Assembly: GCA_963995505.1 (NCBI GenBank)
Contig: OZ023198.1
Location: 5,294,558 to 5,358,557 of the forward strand
Length of the DNA stretch: 64,000 nt
Reading direction: 5' to 3'
From: Hypericum androsaemum
Lineage: Eukaryota > Streptophyta > Magnoliopsida > Malpighiales > Hypericaceae
Shown here piece by piece: positions 12,148 through 24,051 of this stretch. The stretch's first letter is position 1. The number at the start of each line of letters is the position of its first letter. The translations under genes and the position numbers were made by a program. The notes beneath the pieces are model-generated. The model did no database searches, was not told the origin of the DNA, and worked only from the letters and a program-made list of their open reading frames with translations.

Positions 12148-12996
12148 TGTTGGAAAAAAAACGAGAGAGAGAGAGAGAGAGAGAGAAAAATAAGAATAAA
12201 ATAAGAGATCAAAGTTGAGTTTTGACTTACACTTTGGCAAACCCTTGTACCACATTGGAAAGTGCAAGGATGGAAAGCTAGTTTAAAAGGAGAAGTGTGT
12301 TATTGGGCTTGTAAAGAGCTTGTGAGAAGAAAAGGCCTCGCGCGCATGTGGTGGGCCGAAAATGAGCTCGTTCAGTGTATTTCGACGATTTTGCCCCCCC
12401 CCCCCCCCCCCCTGCGCGCACAATATAGACGCCTCACAGTTTTTTATTTTTTGAAAATAAAATAATATGGGCCTAACTTGATTGAGGGATTTATGGAAGG
12501 GGTTACAGGAAACGTAACAAACTTCTAACTTATCCGACATTATTTTTGGCTGTTGACTAAGCCTACACGTAAAAGGGGAGATTCTTCTCTTATTTTCAAA
12601 ACGGCTACTTTGCTTACCAGTCAAAGGTTGTTTTAAACCTCCCCGATTTTTGCTAACCACGTTTTCAACTCTTCCAGTCAAAGTTGTTACTAACGTTCAA
12701 AATCGGCCCTGATTTTTTGCCCCGCACTTTCTCCTTCAGCTGCTATATAAGGAGGCTATCTGTGAGCCTTAAGAACACACCTCTCGTACTCTCCTCCTCC
12801 TCTCCGACTTACATTGCTTCCGAGTATTATTCTTGTTAGTTTACAGGTTACCCGAGGCTTCTCCTTGGACGAGTCTGTTTAATCCTAGAGGGTCATCACC
12901 GCCTGGTGAATTGATTCTTAAGGACAGTGCTCCGCAGCACGACCCAGGCTATCGGTGTTCGAGTTTGATCGAGGGGCGGTTGCGGTTCGGACAACA
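12148..12996 (+). repeat. Copia 3' LTR, the more complete copy
   Basis: 849 bp from TGTTGG to ACAACA. It contains a (GA)n run near its start, a 19-C homopolymer at 12394-12412, a TATA box (CTATATAAGG, 12743-12752) followed by a CT-rich probable transcription start region near 12780, and a downstream U5-like segment. It lacks the minisatellite found in the 5' copy. Confidence 0.92.
12743..12752 (+). promoter_or_regulatory. TATA box of the copia 3' LTR
   Basis: CTATATAAGG lies about 30-40 bp before ACACACCTCTCGTACTCTCC, the usual spacing for a plant LTR promoter. It would read outward into the DNA after 12996. The equivalent region of the 5' LTR is deleted. Confidence 0.55.
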
Positions 12997-13193
12997 ACTT
13001 CATGGTTTGTTATTGTTCATATTTGTAGGTAGATCTTTCATACTTATAAACTAAACCAACTCACTTGTCACTTCCGATAAAAAATTCTCTCTAACACAAA
13101 TCACATATAAACTTCGACTCACATATAATTTTGAGTTTGATATTAATATTTTAATTTAAAATTTTAGGCAATCCTCAATCCCTAATTAATGTA

Positions 13194-14058
13194 GGGATAA
13201 AAATACTTAACTATCCTGTATTTTAGAAAATAGATACTTTACCCCTTGTATTTAAAAAATATCCAAAAAGGTACCTGTGTTTATGTCTGACCAATTATGT
13301 TTTAGATTTCTGGTGAACGGAGCTGACATGGCTAGATGACGTGGCAACATGGTACAACTTTTTACATTTGCAAAACATTAACCTTTTTTCAAAAAATCTT
13401 ATGTGGACTATAATAAAAAATGATATTTTATTTAAAAAATTGCCTTCGTCCCTCCTTGAGTGAGAGATTCCATGAATAAACTAGACTTGCATCTACCTTC
13501 CTCAATCGACGGGACGGCGGCTCTAGATCTTCGCACAACCCAAGCTTCAACGGGCTCCAGGTCGAAGATCTCGTCGCCGTTGCAGGTGAAACCCCAATAC
13601 CGGAAATAGATCGGACAAGAGAGAGCTTCGTCGTCGCAGCGCAGGTCTTGGAGTGGGCACCATCGTCGTCGAGGCCACATATCTGGAGGAGGCTATTGTC
13701 GTGACAGAGATTATTTAAGCGGTCTTCGTCGAGCGAAGTCTCAAGGAGCAAACTTTGACGACGAGGGAGGAGGTTGAAGATGACCTTTGGGGCGGCGGCG
13801 AGGTGGTGTGCGGGGACGGCGACAGTGGGTTGATGATGAAGTTGAAAAAAAATTAATTTTTAGTATATGCCACGTCAGCTTTTTATCCTTGTGTATTGTG
13901 TCTTGTCATCGTCGGTTATCAAATTTTAAATCCGGCAATAACTCATTTTACAAAAATGGTGACCAGGGAAAACACAGGTATTTTTTGGGGTGTTTAAAAA
14001 ACACATGATAGAAAGTATCTATTTCAGATAATACAGGATACTAAAGTATCTTTAATTC
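13194..14058. mobile_element. Small non-autonomous TIR element
   Basis: The arms at about 13194-13290 and about 13957-14058 are imperfect inverted repeats built around ATACTT...TATCCTGTATT and GGTACCTGTGTT. The interior (865 bp in total) has no transposase. Ends and motifs resemble the MULE-like elements elsewhere in the window, but no clear 9-bp target duplication is left. A 30-bp stretch of its right arm (13957-13986) is also found in the copia 5' LTR (7521-7550). Confidence 0.6.
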
Positions 14059-15648
14059 ATATCACGTTTAATTTCTGGAATTAAAATAAATTCGATTTTT
14101 TGTGTTGAAGGTAGATTCAATATAACTGATTTCTACTATTTGCCCACGTGATCAGGAAGAATGGGTGGCCGCCGCCGCTAGAATCGTAGGTCCTCTGGGA
14201 GATAAAGATATATTAGTCCAATAAAGTTCCACTTTGCCCCTCCACCACATAGCTCACGATGTATGCTTTCTTTCCCAACATTATTGTATTTCATTTAATT
14301 ACGATTAAAATTAGAATTACAGAAAGAGAAAGAGGTGCATGTGACAACTGATTACAAATGAAGTATATCAAATTGAAATTTATAATCTGCTATCTCATAC
14401 GAAATTTACGAAATTGAAGTACGTATATATTTTAACTCCGTCAACGTGTCAAAAAAAGAAGTCGAAACGCTACAAACAACCTCTTCCAAAATAGGCAATG
14501 CCATTTTGTGATAAATCCTGGACGCTGTTTGGATCAGGTTTTTCGTGGTTGGCAGAATTCAAACTCATATCCGCGCCATCAATGCTTGACGTACCACAAT
14601 TAATTTAATTTCCAAAACACTTGGTTGTCTACTGAGAAACATAATTCAGTCCCCGTTCCGATCAGCAACTTGGTCAAATTGCGGAACTATGCTAAATCCT
14701 AAATCTAACAACCAAATCTCGAGACAATATGTGTTTGGTCATCATGTCACATGGTGCTCTAAATCAAAGTAGGCCAATGGCACATACCAAATTACATCGA
14801 TAAACAGACTTTTAGAAATCGTAGCCTAATACACTGTTCCCAGCCGATAACCAACCACCCGAGGAAGATATTTCAGACTAATTACATCCCCCTAACACGT
14901 ATCTTAAGCTACAATATGCAAGTAATTAAGTGGTCTTAAAAATCGCATAAATTACAAGGGACAACCCTCCAAATAGACCCACCATATTTAATGTTATACG
15001 CCAACCCATTTAACCAAACCCACTTTTCGTTCATAGGAAGAAACACTTAGATCAAATGGTAAAAAGAATGTTCTAATTTAACGGATTATCGAGTTCAGAT
15101 TTTTAAAAATATAACAGTGTTAAATATTTATTAAATTTTTTTGTAAAATTTCAAAATTCTCAAATGATTGAATATGAATTAGTCCGACCAATATATTAGA
15201 TATTGAATGGTATAAACCAAAACCCACTTTCGTTCTGCTCCCCGGTATTTAATGATTGCTCACATTATTGACAAAGAAACAATAAATGTCAAACCATTAA
15301 AGGGAATAACCCAAACGGAATAATAATAAGTAGTAATTAAGATACACCAGGTCCTTCATATAACCAAGTTAACAAATATCACTTGGTTAATTATTTTTCG
15401 AATATTACTAAGAAAGAGAAAAGACAAAGTTCAATCTGCAACCACTTTCAATTTTTTATTAAAATCTCGTCTGGTGGGGAGGAGGGTTTTCTTTTTTTCT
15501 TTTCCCCATCCTTCAACTCTAAGGAAACATAGAAAAATCTCTACGTTGTAGCTACACTGGTATTAATATAATATGGCCAATTAAGGAATAACACTAACTT
15601 TTTAAAAAAAGGTAGGGCCCGCGCCGTTAAAAGACATTCCCGGCTCCG
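14059..15648. other. Intergenic DNA downstream of SCL8
   Basis: AT-rich. The last few hundred bases before 15649 are probably the 3' UTR of the minus-strand GRAS gene. No coding exon, RNA gene or paired repeat was recognised. Confidence 0.6.
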
Positions 15649-17550
15649 TTAACGCCAGGCGGAAGCAACGGTGAGTGTCTTTCCCATCCAACCGAATAGG
15701 ACCCCACCGGTATCTTCCGTAACCGTGAACCCCGGGTTGACCCGGCCAGTCCCCGGGTTGACCAGATTCCGCAGCGACACGGCCACTTCCTGGCCAACGG
15801 GTATGGGCTTAAACCCGGCCATTCCGAGCCGGGCCCGCCACTTCCCGAAGACCTCGCACCTCTCAACCCGGTCCCTTCCCTCGCACGCCACCGCGTTGGC
15901 CATCCTCCGCCCGACGCCGATTTCCGCTTTCGCCCTCTCGCCGGTCCCCCTCGTCGCCTCCATCAACTCCAGCAGCGCGCCGTAGTACGCGCATGTTTCG
16001 CGCACGCGCGGGAAGAACGGCGCCGTGTTGACGTTCATCTCCTGCTCCACGAGCGTCATAACTAACGGGGACAGCCCCTTCGCGCGCCGGAGGAGCTCGT
16101 CGCGCGGGTTCTCCACGGACACGCTCTCGTCCGGGACGCGGTACAGCTTGAACGCGAAGTTAACCGCCACCGCCTCGTCTTCTTCCACCCCGAGGGACGC
16201 CCGCGTGAGGCGCGTGAGACCGCCGAGCTTCCCGAGCTCGACGGATTTGAACCGGAACTGGACCCCGACCTTTTCCGCGACCCGGCTCAGCACCTCACTG
16301 AGCTCCGCAAGCCGGTCCTTCTCCCTGTCGTGGACGGCGGTGAGCTTGAGGAGTGAGGGGGCGGTGCCACGCGCAGAGGACAGCGATTGGAGGAGGTTTA
16401 CGTACTGGCCGGCGCAATTGCCGACGTCAAAGTCGATGACGTGGATTGCGTCAAGGCCACGCGCGGCATCGACGATGGCTAGGTTGGCGGCCATAAACCC
16501 GAGCTTGAAGGACGGGGAAAGCTCGTAGAGAGAGCGAGTCGACTCGGCGTGCTCCCTCGAGTACAACTCAATTACCGGTGGCGGGTTATCGGCCGGGTTG
16601 ACCCGAGACTTCAACGCTCCGGCGAGGAATCCAACCAGCTTCTGCTCCGGGCCGGCGTTTAAAGGAGGCTGAGCCGGGCAGCGGGAGAGGATCTCCAACG
16701 CGCCGTCGTTTCTGGACTCGGAAATCGCGCAGGCGGCTTCCAGGAGGGTCTGCCTGGTGCAGGCAAGGGGGACCGGGTTGGTCACCGAAGAGGACGACGA
16801 CGACGAGGAAGACGACGTCGTCGGGGAAGGCGCGACCGGGTTCTGGGGAGTCGTAGCAGCGGTCGGGGCGATTAGGTTGAGGGGCTCGGACCACTCGCTG
16901 CTGCTGTTGCCGTTGTTGTCGAGGGAGGATATAACCGAGACGACGTCGTCGTCTTCGTCGAGGAGCTGCTTCTCCAACTCCTGGAGCTTCTTCTTCTCCA
17001 CCGAAAAGGAAGGATATTGGTGCCCTGCCATATGTGGGCCCGCCTGGTTGGTAGCGATCATTCGTTGGGGTTGCAAAACGACGTCGTTATTGGGGGATAA
17101 CTCTGGAGGGGAGAGGGTGGAGATCGGGGACTGGGCCATCAGGTGCCGGGGCTTCACCGACCGGAGCACGAGGAGGTTGCTCGGTTGCTGCTGTTGCAGC
17201 TGTTGCTGGTGGAGGCGCTGGTACATTTGTTGGTGCTGGGCGGCTTGGAACTCGGCGAGGGTGCGCTTTCCGATCAGGGAAGCGGTCGGTTGGGCTAACA
17301 GCTGCGGGATCTGGTTACGGAGGAGGGAAGGCGGAGGAAGAGTGGCTTGGTCGAGGAACATTTGGGGAAGTTGGCGTTGTTGGATGTTGGTTGTTCTATA
17401 TGGAGATGGAAGAGGAAGGGGGAAGGGGTTGGGATTATTGTTGTTGTTGTTGGAGCCGCCGCCTGGGATCACGGATCTGCCCGGCATCCCAATCCCGCCG
17501 TAGAGTTGTTCTCCTCCGCCGCCGCCGCGGCCTGGGTACCCAGATGCCAT
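15649..17550 (-). CDS. SCL8: GRAS-family transcriptional regulator, SCARECROW-LIKE 8 type
   Basis: Intronless 633-residue protein, as usual for GRAS genes. The N-terminal ~260 residues are low-complexity and variable: a Gly-rich start, Asn and Gln runs (LQQQQ near 120), an acidic patch (LLDEDDDVVSVISSLD) and a ten-Ser run. The GRAS domain fills the rest: first leucine-rich region from LACTRQTLLEAACAISE, a VHIID-type motif as AIHVIDFDVG near residue 370, a second leucine-rich region, PFYRE-like and SAW regions, ending in SAWR. The order and the MASGYPGRGGGGGEQLYG start match the SCL8 subfamily as I remember it. GRAS proteins act in the nucleus as transcriptional co-regulators without a classical DNA-binding domain. 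The first ATG of the open frame was chosen; it lies just after a GA/CT-rich leader. GC content is much higher than in the flanks. Confidence 0.93.
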   Translation of the reverse strand: MASGYPGRGGGGGEQLYGGIGMPGRSVIPGGGSNNNNNNPNPFPLPLPSPYRTTNIQQRQLPQMFLDQATLPPPSLLRNQIPQLLAQPTASLIGKRTLAEFQAAQHQQMYQRLHQQQLQQQQPSNLLVLRSVKPRHLMAQSPISTLSPPELSPNNDVVLQPQRMIATNQAGPHMAGHQYPSFSVEKKKLQELEKQLLDEDDDVVSVISSLDNNGNSSSEWSEPLNLIAPTAATTPQNPVAPSPTTSSSSSSSSSSVTNPVPLACTRQTLLEAACAISESRNDGALEILSRCPAQPPLNAGPEQKLVGFLAGALKSRVNPADNPPPVIELYSREHAESTRSLYELSPSFKLGFMAANLAIVDAARGLDAIHVIDFDVGNCAGQYVNLLQSLSSARGTAPSLLKLTAVHDREKDRLAELSEVLSRVAEKVGVQFRFKSVELGKLGGLTRLTRASLGVEEDEAVAVNFAFKLYRVPDESVSVENPRDELLRRAKGLSPLVMTLVEQEMNVNTAPFFPRVRETCAYYGALLELMEATRGTGERAKAEIGVGRRMANAVACEGRDRVERCEVFGKWRARLGMAGFKPIPVGQEVAVSLRNLVNPGTGRVNPGFTVTEDTGGVLFGWMGKTLTVASAWR

Positions 17551-20500
17551 TCCCCCGGTGGGATGGGAATTGGGATTTTCTTCTCTCTTTTCTTGTTTTC
17601 AGGAGAGAGGAGGTTTGTTTTTTGGACAAAGAGGAGGAGGAGGAGGTTGTAATTGTGGCTTCCTTTTTCTTTTTTCGCTTATTTATTTATGCGGTGTAGG
17701 AAAGATTCTGGTCGTTCTTTCATATCTAGGGTTTTTTTTAACTAAGTTGTGTTCAGATATTTACCGTTTTTTAAATTTGATTTCGAGTTAGATAAAATTT
17801 GCCAAAATTATTCCAACATTTATTAAAAGCTTGAATTTGAATAAGGGTATTACCGGTTGATGTAAATGTTAGTTAATTTTTTTAACTAGTTGATGTCCCT
17901 TGTATAGAATTTATGGAAGCTATTCGAACAATTGCTAAAAATTCCGAGTTGAACGACTGCATTATCGATTGATCTAAGTGTTTATTATTTCTTTCGGAAT
18001 AGTTGTTCTCCTCAGTTTGAGATAACCTCCCTCCTCATAATGTCCACCGTTGGATTGGGGGGAGGAATTCGATCTTGGGGTTGGAATCAACGGTGATCCG
18101 CTCGCGTCCCCCGTTAACGCGATGCTTTCTTTATTGTTATGGCATGTAAATGCCCACTTTGGTAATGCGCGCGTGGGTGGGGCCTGGACCAATGCAAGGA
18201 TAGTTCAAGCCTCAAGGGCCATGAAGGACTTCAAAAAAAAAAAGGGCCATGAAGGTGGGGCCCGCTTTAATACCGACGCTCCCGGTTTCCTGAGATAGGA
18301 AGGATGTGAACTTTAGGATTCTTCCCTTTTTTAAGCTAAACTATGGAAGGTTTTTGAACAATAGGTCCATGCAATTACTTTCTTTTCATAGTTACAATTA
18401 CGTGAATGAAGTTGTTATTATTAAAAGAATCATCTCACATCTCTAATCTCTAATCGAGTGATTAAATTTTATATTTCTTTGAAGAGTTAGAATTACATAT
18501 GAATCGTCTCAGTATATACGGTAGATTATTGTCGACCTGAATCATTATAAATGCAGACAAATGGACACAAGTTGTTTCGTATATAATAATGAGTTCAAAA
18601 GAATGGTTTAAGGATTGATTTCTTATGATTTAGGAAAGTTAGTTACCTAGTTAATGACTTTCTTAATTTGAAATCAACTTGTGCTTCCATTTTTAGTTAC
18701 CTAGTTATAAGATTTATAAATAGTCATTGTGCATCAAAGAGGCGCGAAAATGGGACAAATAACTATCCAGAAACCGCCTCGAAAAGACTTACCACAGCTC
18801 ATTTTGAATCAGTCGTTACAACTTACGTTTAAATGTTAGTTAATATTGAAAGACAAAAAAATTGTGGATTATTTTTTTATATTTATGTTTAGAAAAAATA
18901 TACCTTAGTACTTTGTAGTTTAACAACTTTACATTTTTATTAATGTGGTTTAAACTCATCATAATAGTTCTTATGGTTTCAATAACACTTCTGAAGCAGC
19001 TGCCTAAAAGTCCAAAACCAAAACGATGTCGTTTTGAGCCAACGTAGCACACCAACTCCGAAAAAATTTAACCATGGCATTGCTCAGTTGTCCTGAAGAC
19101 AATTTCCTTCCAATTATTAAAATTTGATTTTTTTTTAAAAATTTTGTCTTGGCATACCACGATTCTAGCCATTCTCATGTTCCAACTAGGCATGCCAACG
19201 GAAAACTGATGTGTCAAATTAGATGTCTGGGCAACTCCGAGCACCTATCCGAGATCAAAAATGATAAAATTTCAAAACCCGCAGAATCTGAAATTCCAAT
19301 TTTAAACCATGGGACTAAACAATAAAATAGCGATACTACATGGTACGAAAGTCACTTTTCCCAACTATATATAAAAGGTCACCAACATTCGTTCGCAACG
19401 TGAAACCGGAAAGCGACGAGAGGGACACGTGTACAAGCAAGGGGAGGTGTTGATGCGACCCCGGGTAACTGCGCCGTTAGATTCGAAATATGTTCCATGG
19501 AGTTTGGACCCAGTCCTAGCTGGCTCCTCGTTTTCAAATTCCCCTGGCTTGAGACCGGCGATTCCCGGTGGTACCAATGGGTTGGGACCTACACGATCCG
19601 GTCACCCACTTACTGTATGCGTCTTAGTTGAGAATTTCTGAACCCGAAAGGGGTCTACGTTGGCCAAGTCCCAACCTTAAAAAATCATAATATCCGAAAT
19701 ATTATTTCTAATAAAAAATCGGGGATCCTTTTTTATTGAAATTTGAGGTAAAATTTTTGAATTGTCGGTTAAAATTATAAAAATCGGGAATCCTTTTTAT
19801 TGACATTTGAGGTAAAATTTTGAATAGTTGTAAGATTTTTTTAATATATATTTAAAATTGTATTCTGAAAGTTCAAAACTGATAAATTTTAACTAAATTT
19901 GAACAATTCTCTTGGCAGTATATCCGAGTACTATTGGTATCACGAACTATTGGTTTGGGTTTCGTAAATATAATTTTTTTCTTCCTAACTCTTGGCTTCC
20001 TTCAAACAAAAGTCATTTGTTCGGTTGGGCTACCTGCGAATTCCCCAAATTGCCCATTCTTTTTTCATTTTTGGACATTGCGTATTGAACAAACGCATCG
20101 ATTAAAATAAACTAGGGGGTTCCTTTGCCTTTTTCTGTGTCGTCGTTTTATGTTACCGTCGAAGTGCTTATCCCTTTGTTCAGACAACCAAGTCAATTTG
20201 CCTATTTCCTGTTTTTGGGTGAATTCCTATTTCCTATTTTGTATAGTCTAATTTTATTTGAATATTTTTAAAGTTAAATTTTATCACTAATTATGTTTTA
20301 TCAGAATTTTAACACCAAATTTCTGTTAAATTATCTACGCCTTGTACTAAGGCATGTTAAGCCAACTGCTCTTTGGTAAAATCGTTTATTCAATTAAATA
20401 GATGTTTTGATATTTGATGGTTCGGGCAAATAATTTTGAGCAATATCATACAACTTTATATTTTGTTTGTAACAATTCCGAACGGTTGGTAAATAAGTCA

Positions 20501-21508
20501 TTCGATTTTTTTACGAATTGATATGATTTCGCTTTTTTCAAATATAAACAGATATTTTTGCTCGTTATCCAATATCCCACTCACCGGACAACTTCGATTC
20601 AGAAACGAAAATTATGTACCGACTTTACTGCTTACAGCCCCACGAGTACAGGTAAAGCGAGTTCCATTTGCATTTAAAAGTGGCATAAATTGCAATTATC
20701 ATGTTGCCTTTATTTTAGCGTGAATCGAGTTTAACAGCATGATTCGATTGCTCTAATGCAATGTAATTTCCAATTTTCGTTTCATAAATGAAAATCCATG
20801 ACAAAAATAGTTTCAGCAGTCAAGGACTTTTCTATTGTCAAATTTTCTAATATTTGAGTAGAACATTTTTCGCACCTTTTACAAAGTTCACCGCCTTATT
20901 CTATAGAACATGATTTGCATATTCATGGACAAATCGATAATAAATCCACCTCTAAAATCTAACATATCCATAGTTAAAGTATTCATAACTACCCAATTTA
21001 TGGTCAGGAAAAAAAATCTGATCAATAAATTAAAAGTTTAAATGACACCATAAATGCACGAAGCAGAGAGAAATTAACTACATGTATAATAGTAGTTTTT
21101 GAATCTTATATTGGTTGGATGATTGTCATGGTATTAAGGATTCTCCAGCCAAATAATTTTTTTATTTTTGGAACAAAGTCCAAAATGCACGAAATCCACC
21201 TACTAATTCCCACTAAATTTTACAATGGTGTAACACTTCCATATTCTGAGTGTTTATTGAAATGAATGATTTCGTAGATGATATTTTGAAATATTATCTT
21301 CACATTTCTATAGTTTGAAAATTTGTATAATCAAATCTCTAACAACCTCTTCTTTTTTTTAGGGTTCTAACAACCTCTTTTACGATTATGACCTTGTTGA
21401 ATGGACTTGAAAGTATAATTTTTTAAGGACGTAATAGTAAAAAAAAGTTGGTAGATCTTTGATAATACAAAATTTCAACTTACAAACCAGTATATATATT
21501 AAAAAATT
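17551..21508. other. Intergenic DNA upstream of SCL8, up to the MULE-like element
   Basis: 17551-17760 is CT/GA-rich and probably the 5' UTR and promoter of the minus-strand SCL8 gene. The remainder is AT-rich. Two short GC-richer islands, about 18030-18290 and about 19380-19640 (the second with a CACGTG G-box at about 19425), look like regulatory or old genic DNA but code for nothing recognisable. Confidence 0.5.
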
Positions 21509-22160
21509 GGGTAAATTATCCTCAGGTCTTTGGTATTTGGTTATCCTACCTCTTGCATCCCTGATTTTTCAAAAATAATATTTTCATCCTCCGTATTTGG
21601 TTGTATTATACTCTCGGGTTCCTCGCCGACGTCATCGGTCAATTTTTTGTGCAAAATGACTTTTTTTACCCTTATTAAAAATTAAAAAGTAATTTCTTCT
21701 CTTCTTCCACCGCCCGACAACCTCTGTCGGAGATCCAGCTCTCTGCCGTCGAGGTTCGCCAATTCTTCTGAGCCACAACCTTCTCCGGAGAGAGAGACGA
21801 GAGAAGGAGGTTGACTTGCCCGATGACGCACCAAATCAACCTCAACGCCCTCGACGGACGGTCCTCGAATGCCAGAATTCTCATATGCTTCTCTCCCCTT
21901 CAGCGTCGGTAACCTAGATGAGCTTAAGGCATCGACGAAGGTGGAAGACAACATTGGTGAATAAGGTGAACAGAATTCACATCTCCTTCTCTCTCCTCCG
22001 GCATCGGTAACCTGGCTGAGGATGGGCAGTTGGAAAGGCGAGGTTGTGATTGCGTTCTTTATTTTTGCTTATTTTGATTGCCATCGATGTCCTAGTCGAA
22101 GCTCGGCCACGACTAAAACGATGTCGCTGACAAATCTTGGGGTCGACTTCCATGTACAAT

Positions 22161-22436
22161 GGGATATGCAGGTTTCCAGGTCGCCGGAGAGTCGCCGGGG
22201 AAGATGACCGGAGTTGTCGAAGTCGCTGAAGAAGATGACCGGAGTCGCCTGAGAAGGGTATAACAGTCATTGTATAAATAAAATAATGCTAAATTGGGGA
22301 TATGCAGGTTTCCAGGTCTCTGGAGAGTCGCTGGAGAAGATGACCGGAGTTGTCAGGGTCGCTGGAAAAAATGACTATAGTCGCTTGAAAAGGGTATAAC
22401 AGTCATTGTATAAAAAAATAATGCTAAATTGATTAA
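22161..22436. repeat. Tandem duplication of ~137 bp within the MULE-like element
   Basis: Two adjacent diverged copies (22161-22296 and 22297-22436), each running from GGGATATGCAGGTTTCCAGG to AACAGTCATTGTATAAA and ATAATGCTAAATTG. The second copy has extra transition changes. Confidence 0.8.
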
Positions 22437-22474
22437 TAACACCAGCAAAGAACCCAAAAGTATAATAAAATCAA

Positions 22475-23189
22475 GGGAAAAGTTCACTTTAGTACCTTGT
22501 GGTATCGTCCAAAATCACTTTAGTATCCTGTGGTAAAAAACCGATCAATCGAGTCATACTTACTCTAATTAACATCAAAAAGGTCCTCGGGCAGCTGCCC
22601 GGAGCTACCCGGACCTGCCCGGACTACGTGGCGCCACGTGGACACCCATCTTCTTCCCTCTCTTCCTCTCCTCCTCCTCCTCCTCCTCTCCGCCTCCTCC
22701 TCCTTCTCGTCCTCGTCCTCGTCCTCCTCCTCCTCCTCCGCCTCCTCCTCCACTTCGTCCTCCGCCTCCTCGTCCTCCTCCTCCTCCGCCTCCTCCTCCT
22801 CCGCCGCCTCCTCCTCCACTTCGTCCTCCTCCTCCTCCGCCTCCTCCTCCACTTCGTCCTCCTCCTCCTCCTCTACTTCGTCCTCCTCCTCCTCCTCCGC
22901 CTCCTCCTCCTCCTCCTCCTTCTCCTCCTCCGCCTCCTCCTCCTCCTCCTCTTCTCCTCCTCCTCTCCTCCTCCGCCTCCTCCTCCTCCTCCACATGGCG
23001 CCACGTCATCAAGTTTTGGTGACGTGGCTGGCCACGTAGTCCGGGCAGGGTTCGGGCGGGTCCGGACATCAGCCCGAGGACCTTTTTGATGTTAATTGGA
23101 ATAATTATGACTCGATTGGTCGATTTTTTACCACAGGGTACTAAAGTAATTTTGGACGATACCACAGGATACTAAAGTAGACTTTTCCC
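22475..23189. mobile_element. MULE-like element with duplicated terminal motif and TCC/GGA core (copy 1)
   Basis: Starts GGGAAAAGTTCACTTTAGTA and ends ACTTTTCCC, with a perfect 9-bp target duplication TAAAATCAA (22466-22474 and 23190-23198). Each TIR is about 165-200 bp and carries the CTTTAGTAYCYTGTGGT motif twice in a row, then AATTAACATCAAAAAG, then a GC-rich part with GGGCAGCTGCCC and CACGTGGCGCCACGTGG-like palindromes. The centre (about 22641-22994) is a TCC-rich low-complexity run. It is the same family as 50600-51440, with the purine-rich strand on minus here. Confidence 0.9.
22641..22994. repeat. Pyrimidine-rich (TCC)n-like core
   Basis: About 350 bp almost wholly of TCC/TCT/CGCC/CGTCC units on the plus strand, i.e. 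GGA/GGCGGA/GGACGA on minus. Long open frames on both strands (Ser-rich, Leu-rich, Glu-rich or Gly/Arg-rich) come from the 3-bp periodicity and are not genes. Confidence 0.9.
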
Positions 23190-23676
23190 TAAAATCAAAT
23201 ACAAAAGATGACAAAATAATTTTTGGAAATCCAAGAACGCGAAAAATAAGGGGGCCAAACACCAAAGACCTGAGTATAATTTGCCCTAAAAAATTTCATG
23301 ATCGTCCTGTTTAATTAAGATATTTGCTCATAGTAAATTGTCGTTTTGCACGAAATTATTTTAATTTTTATATATCTCCAATGAAAATTAGCTTTTAGTA
23401 GGAATATGAAAATTAGCTAATATCTACCATGGATTCCCTCGGCCTTGGAATCCGTGAGACTCTGTGGTCAATAACTTGTCCTTCTATTTTGTTTTGTTTA
23501 ATAAAAAAGGCAATAACTTGTACTTCTATTTCCGTAAGTCATTGACATTTTCGCCGAGGCCAATTCCGTAAATTCCTCACTGAGGATGGAAGTGCAAGTG
23601 CCAGCCAGGTGTTTGACGTTTTCTTTCTCGTTAGGTTGCGTGTTGACAAATTTTTTTGTACAAAATGGTTTCTTAG

Positions 23677-24051
23677 CGGATTTAGTCCTGGAAGGTCAAA
23701 TCCAACCAGGACCGTCCTGAACGATTCAATGGTTGATTTAGTTATGATTCAATAGTTTACTTAATTATGATTCAATGGTCTACCTAGTTATGATTCAATG
23801 GTCTGTTTTTCCCGACCCGGATAAATCTGGCTCCGTCCCAGTTACCCAGTTACGATTTAATAGTTTACTCAGTTACGATTCAATGGTTTACTCAGTTACG
23901 ATTCAATAATTTACCCAGTTATGATTCAATAGTTGTGAGTTTTTTTATTTTGCACCCCCGTATTTTTGCATTTTTGCAAAATAGTCCCCGCGTGTCGTTC
24001 AATAAAAATCCTCCAGCACCGTGCTGGATTTGACCTCCAGGACCAAATCCG
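23677..24051. mobile_element. MITE-like inverted-repeat element
   Basis: The left arm GGATTTAGTCCTGGAAGGTC (about 23678-23715) is matched by the inverted right arm (about 24011-24051, reading GGATTTGGTCCTGGAGGTCA on minus). The centre is a tandem array. About 375 bp with no coding. Exact ends and target duplication were not resolved. Confidence 0.55.
23728..23936. repeat. Degenerate tandem repeat, ~27-bp unit
   Basis: Seven or eight units of the form TTACYYAGTTAYGATTCAAT, some separated by a GC-richer 50-bp insertion near 23810-23845. Confidence 0.75.

Larger units (their letters stand above)
6873..12996 (+). mobile_element. Full-length, non-functional Ty1/copia LTR retrotransposon
   Basis: The element starts TGTTGG at 6873 and ends ACAACA at 12996. 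It is flanked by a perfect 5-bp target duplication ACTTC (6868-6872 and 12997-13001). The internal region codes gag, protease, integrase, reverse transcriptase and RNase H in that order; integrase before RT defines copia. A polypurine tract GTGGGGGA sits directly before the 3' LTR at 12137-12146. No tRNA primer-binding site is visible: the gag ATG lies only 13 bp after the 5' LTR. Three nonsense mutations and a frameshift break the polyprotein. The LTRs differ by large indels, so the 5' copy was rearranged after insertion or during it. Confidence 0.95.
21509..23286. mobile_element. Non-autonomous MULE-like element with a nested insertion
   Basis: Termini GGGTAAATTATCCTCAGGTC (left) and its near-complement ending TTTGCCC (right) form TIRs of roughly 100 bp. 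The element is bounded by a perfect 9-bp target duplication TAAAAAATT (21500-21508 and 23287-23295), the length expected for Mutator-like transposons. No transposase is encoded. A tandem duplication of about 137 bp lies at 22161-22436, and a second element is inserted at 22475-23189. Without that insertion the element is about 1.06 kb. Confidence 0.85.

Noticed and set aside
16757..17503. 248-codon plus-strand ORF opposite SCL8
   Set aside because: It is the antisense shadow of the GC-rich GRAS coding sequence; its residues are Cys/Trp/Gly-rich without any motif.
18890..19080. TACCTTAGTACTTTGTAGTT motif resembling the tips of the MULE-like elements
   Set aside because: No convincing inverted partner or target duplication could be found, so an element cannot be delimited.
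22499..23165. Long open frames (133-196 codons) on both strands in the TCC/GGA core of the 22-kb element
   Set aside because: They are homopolymeric Ser, Leu, Glu or Gly/Arg runs produced by 3-bp periodicity, run through the element's TIRs, and have no family likeness.
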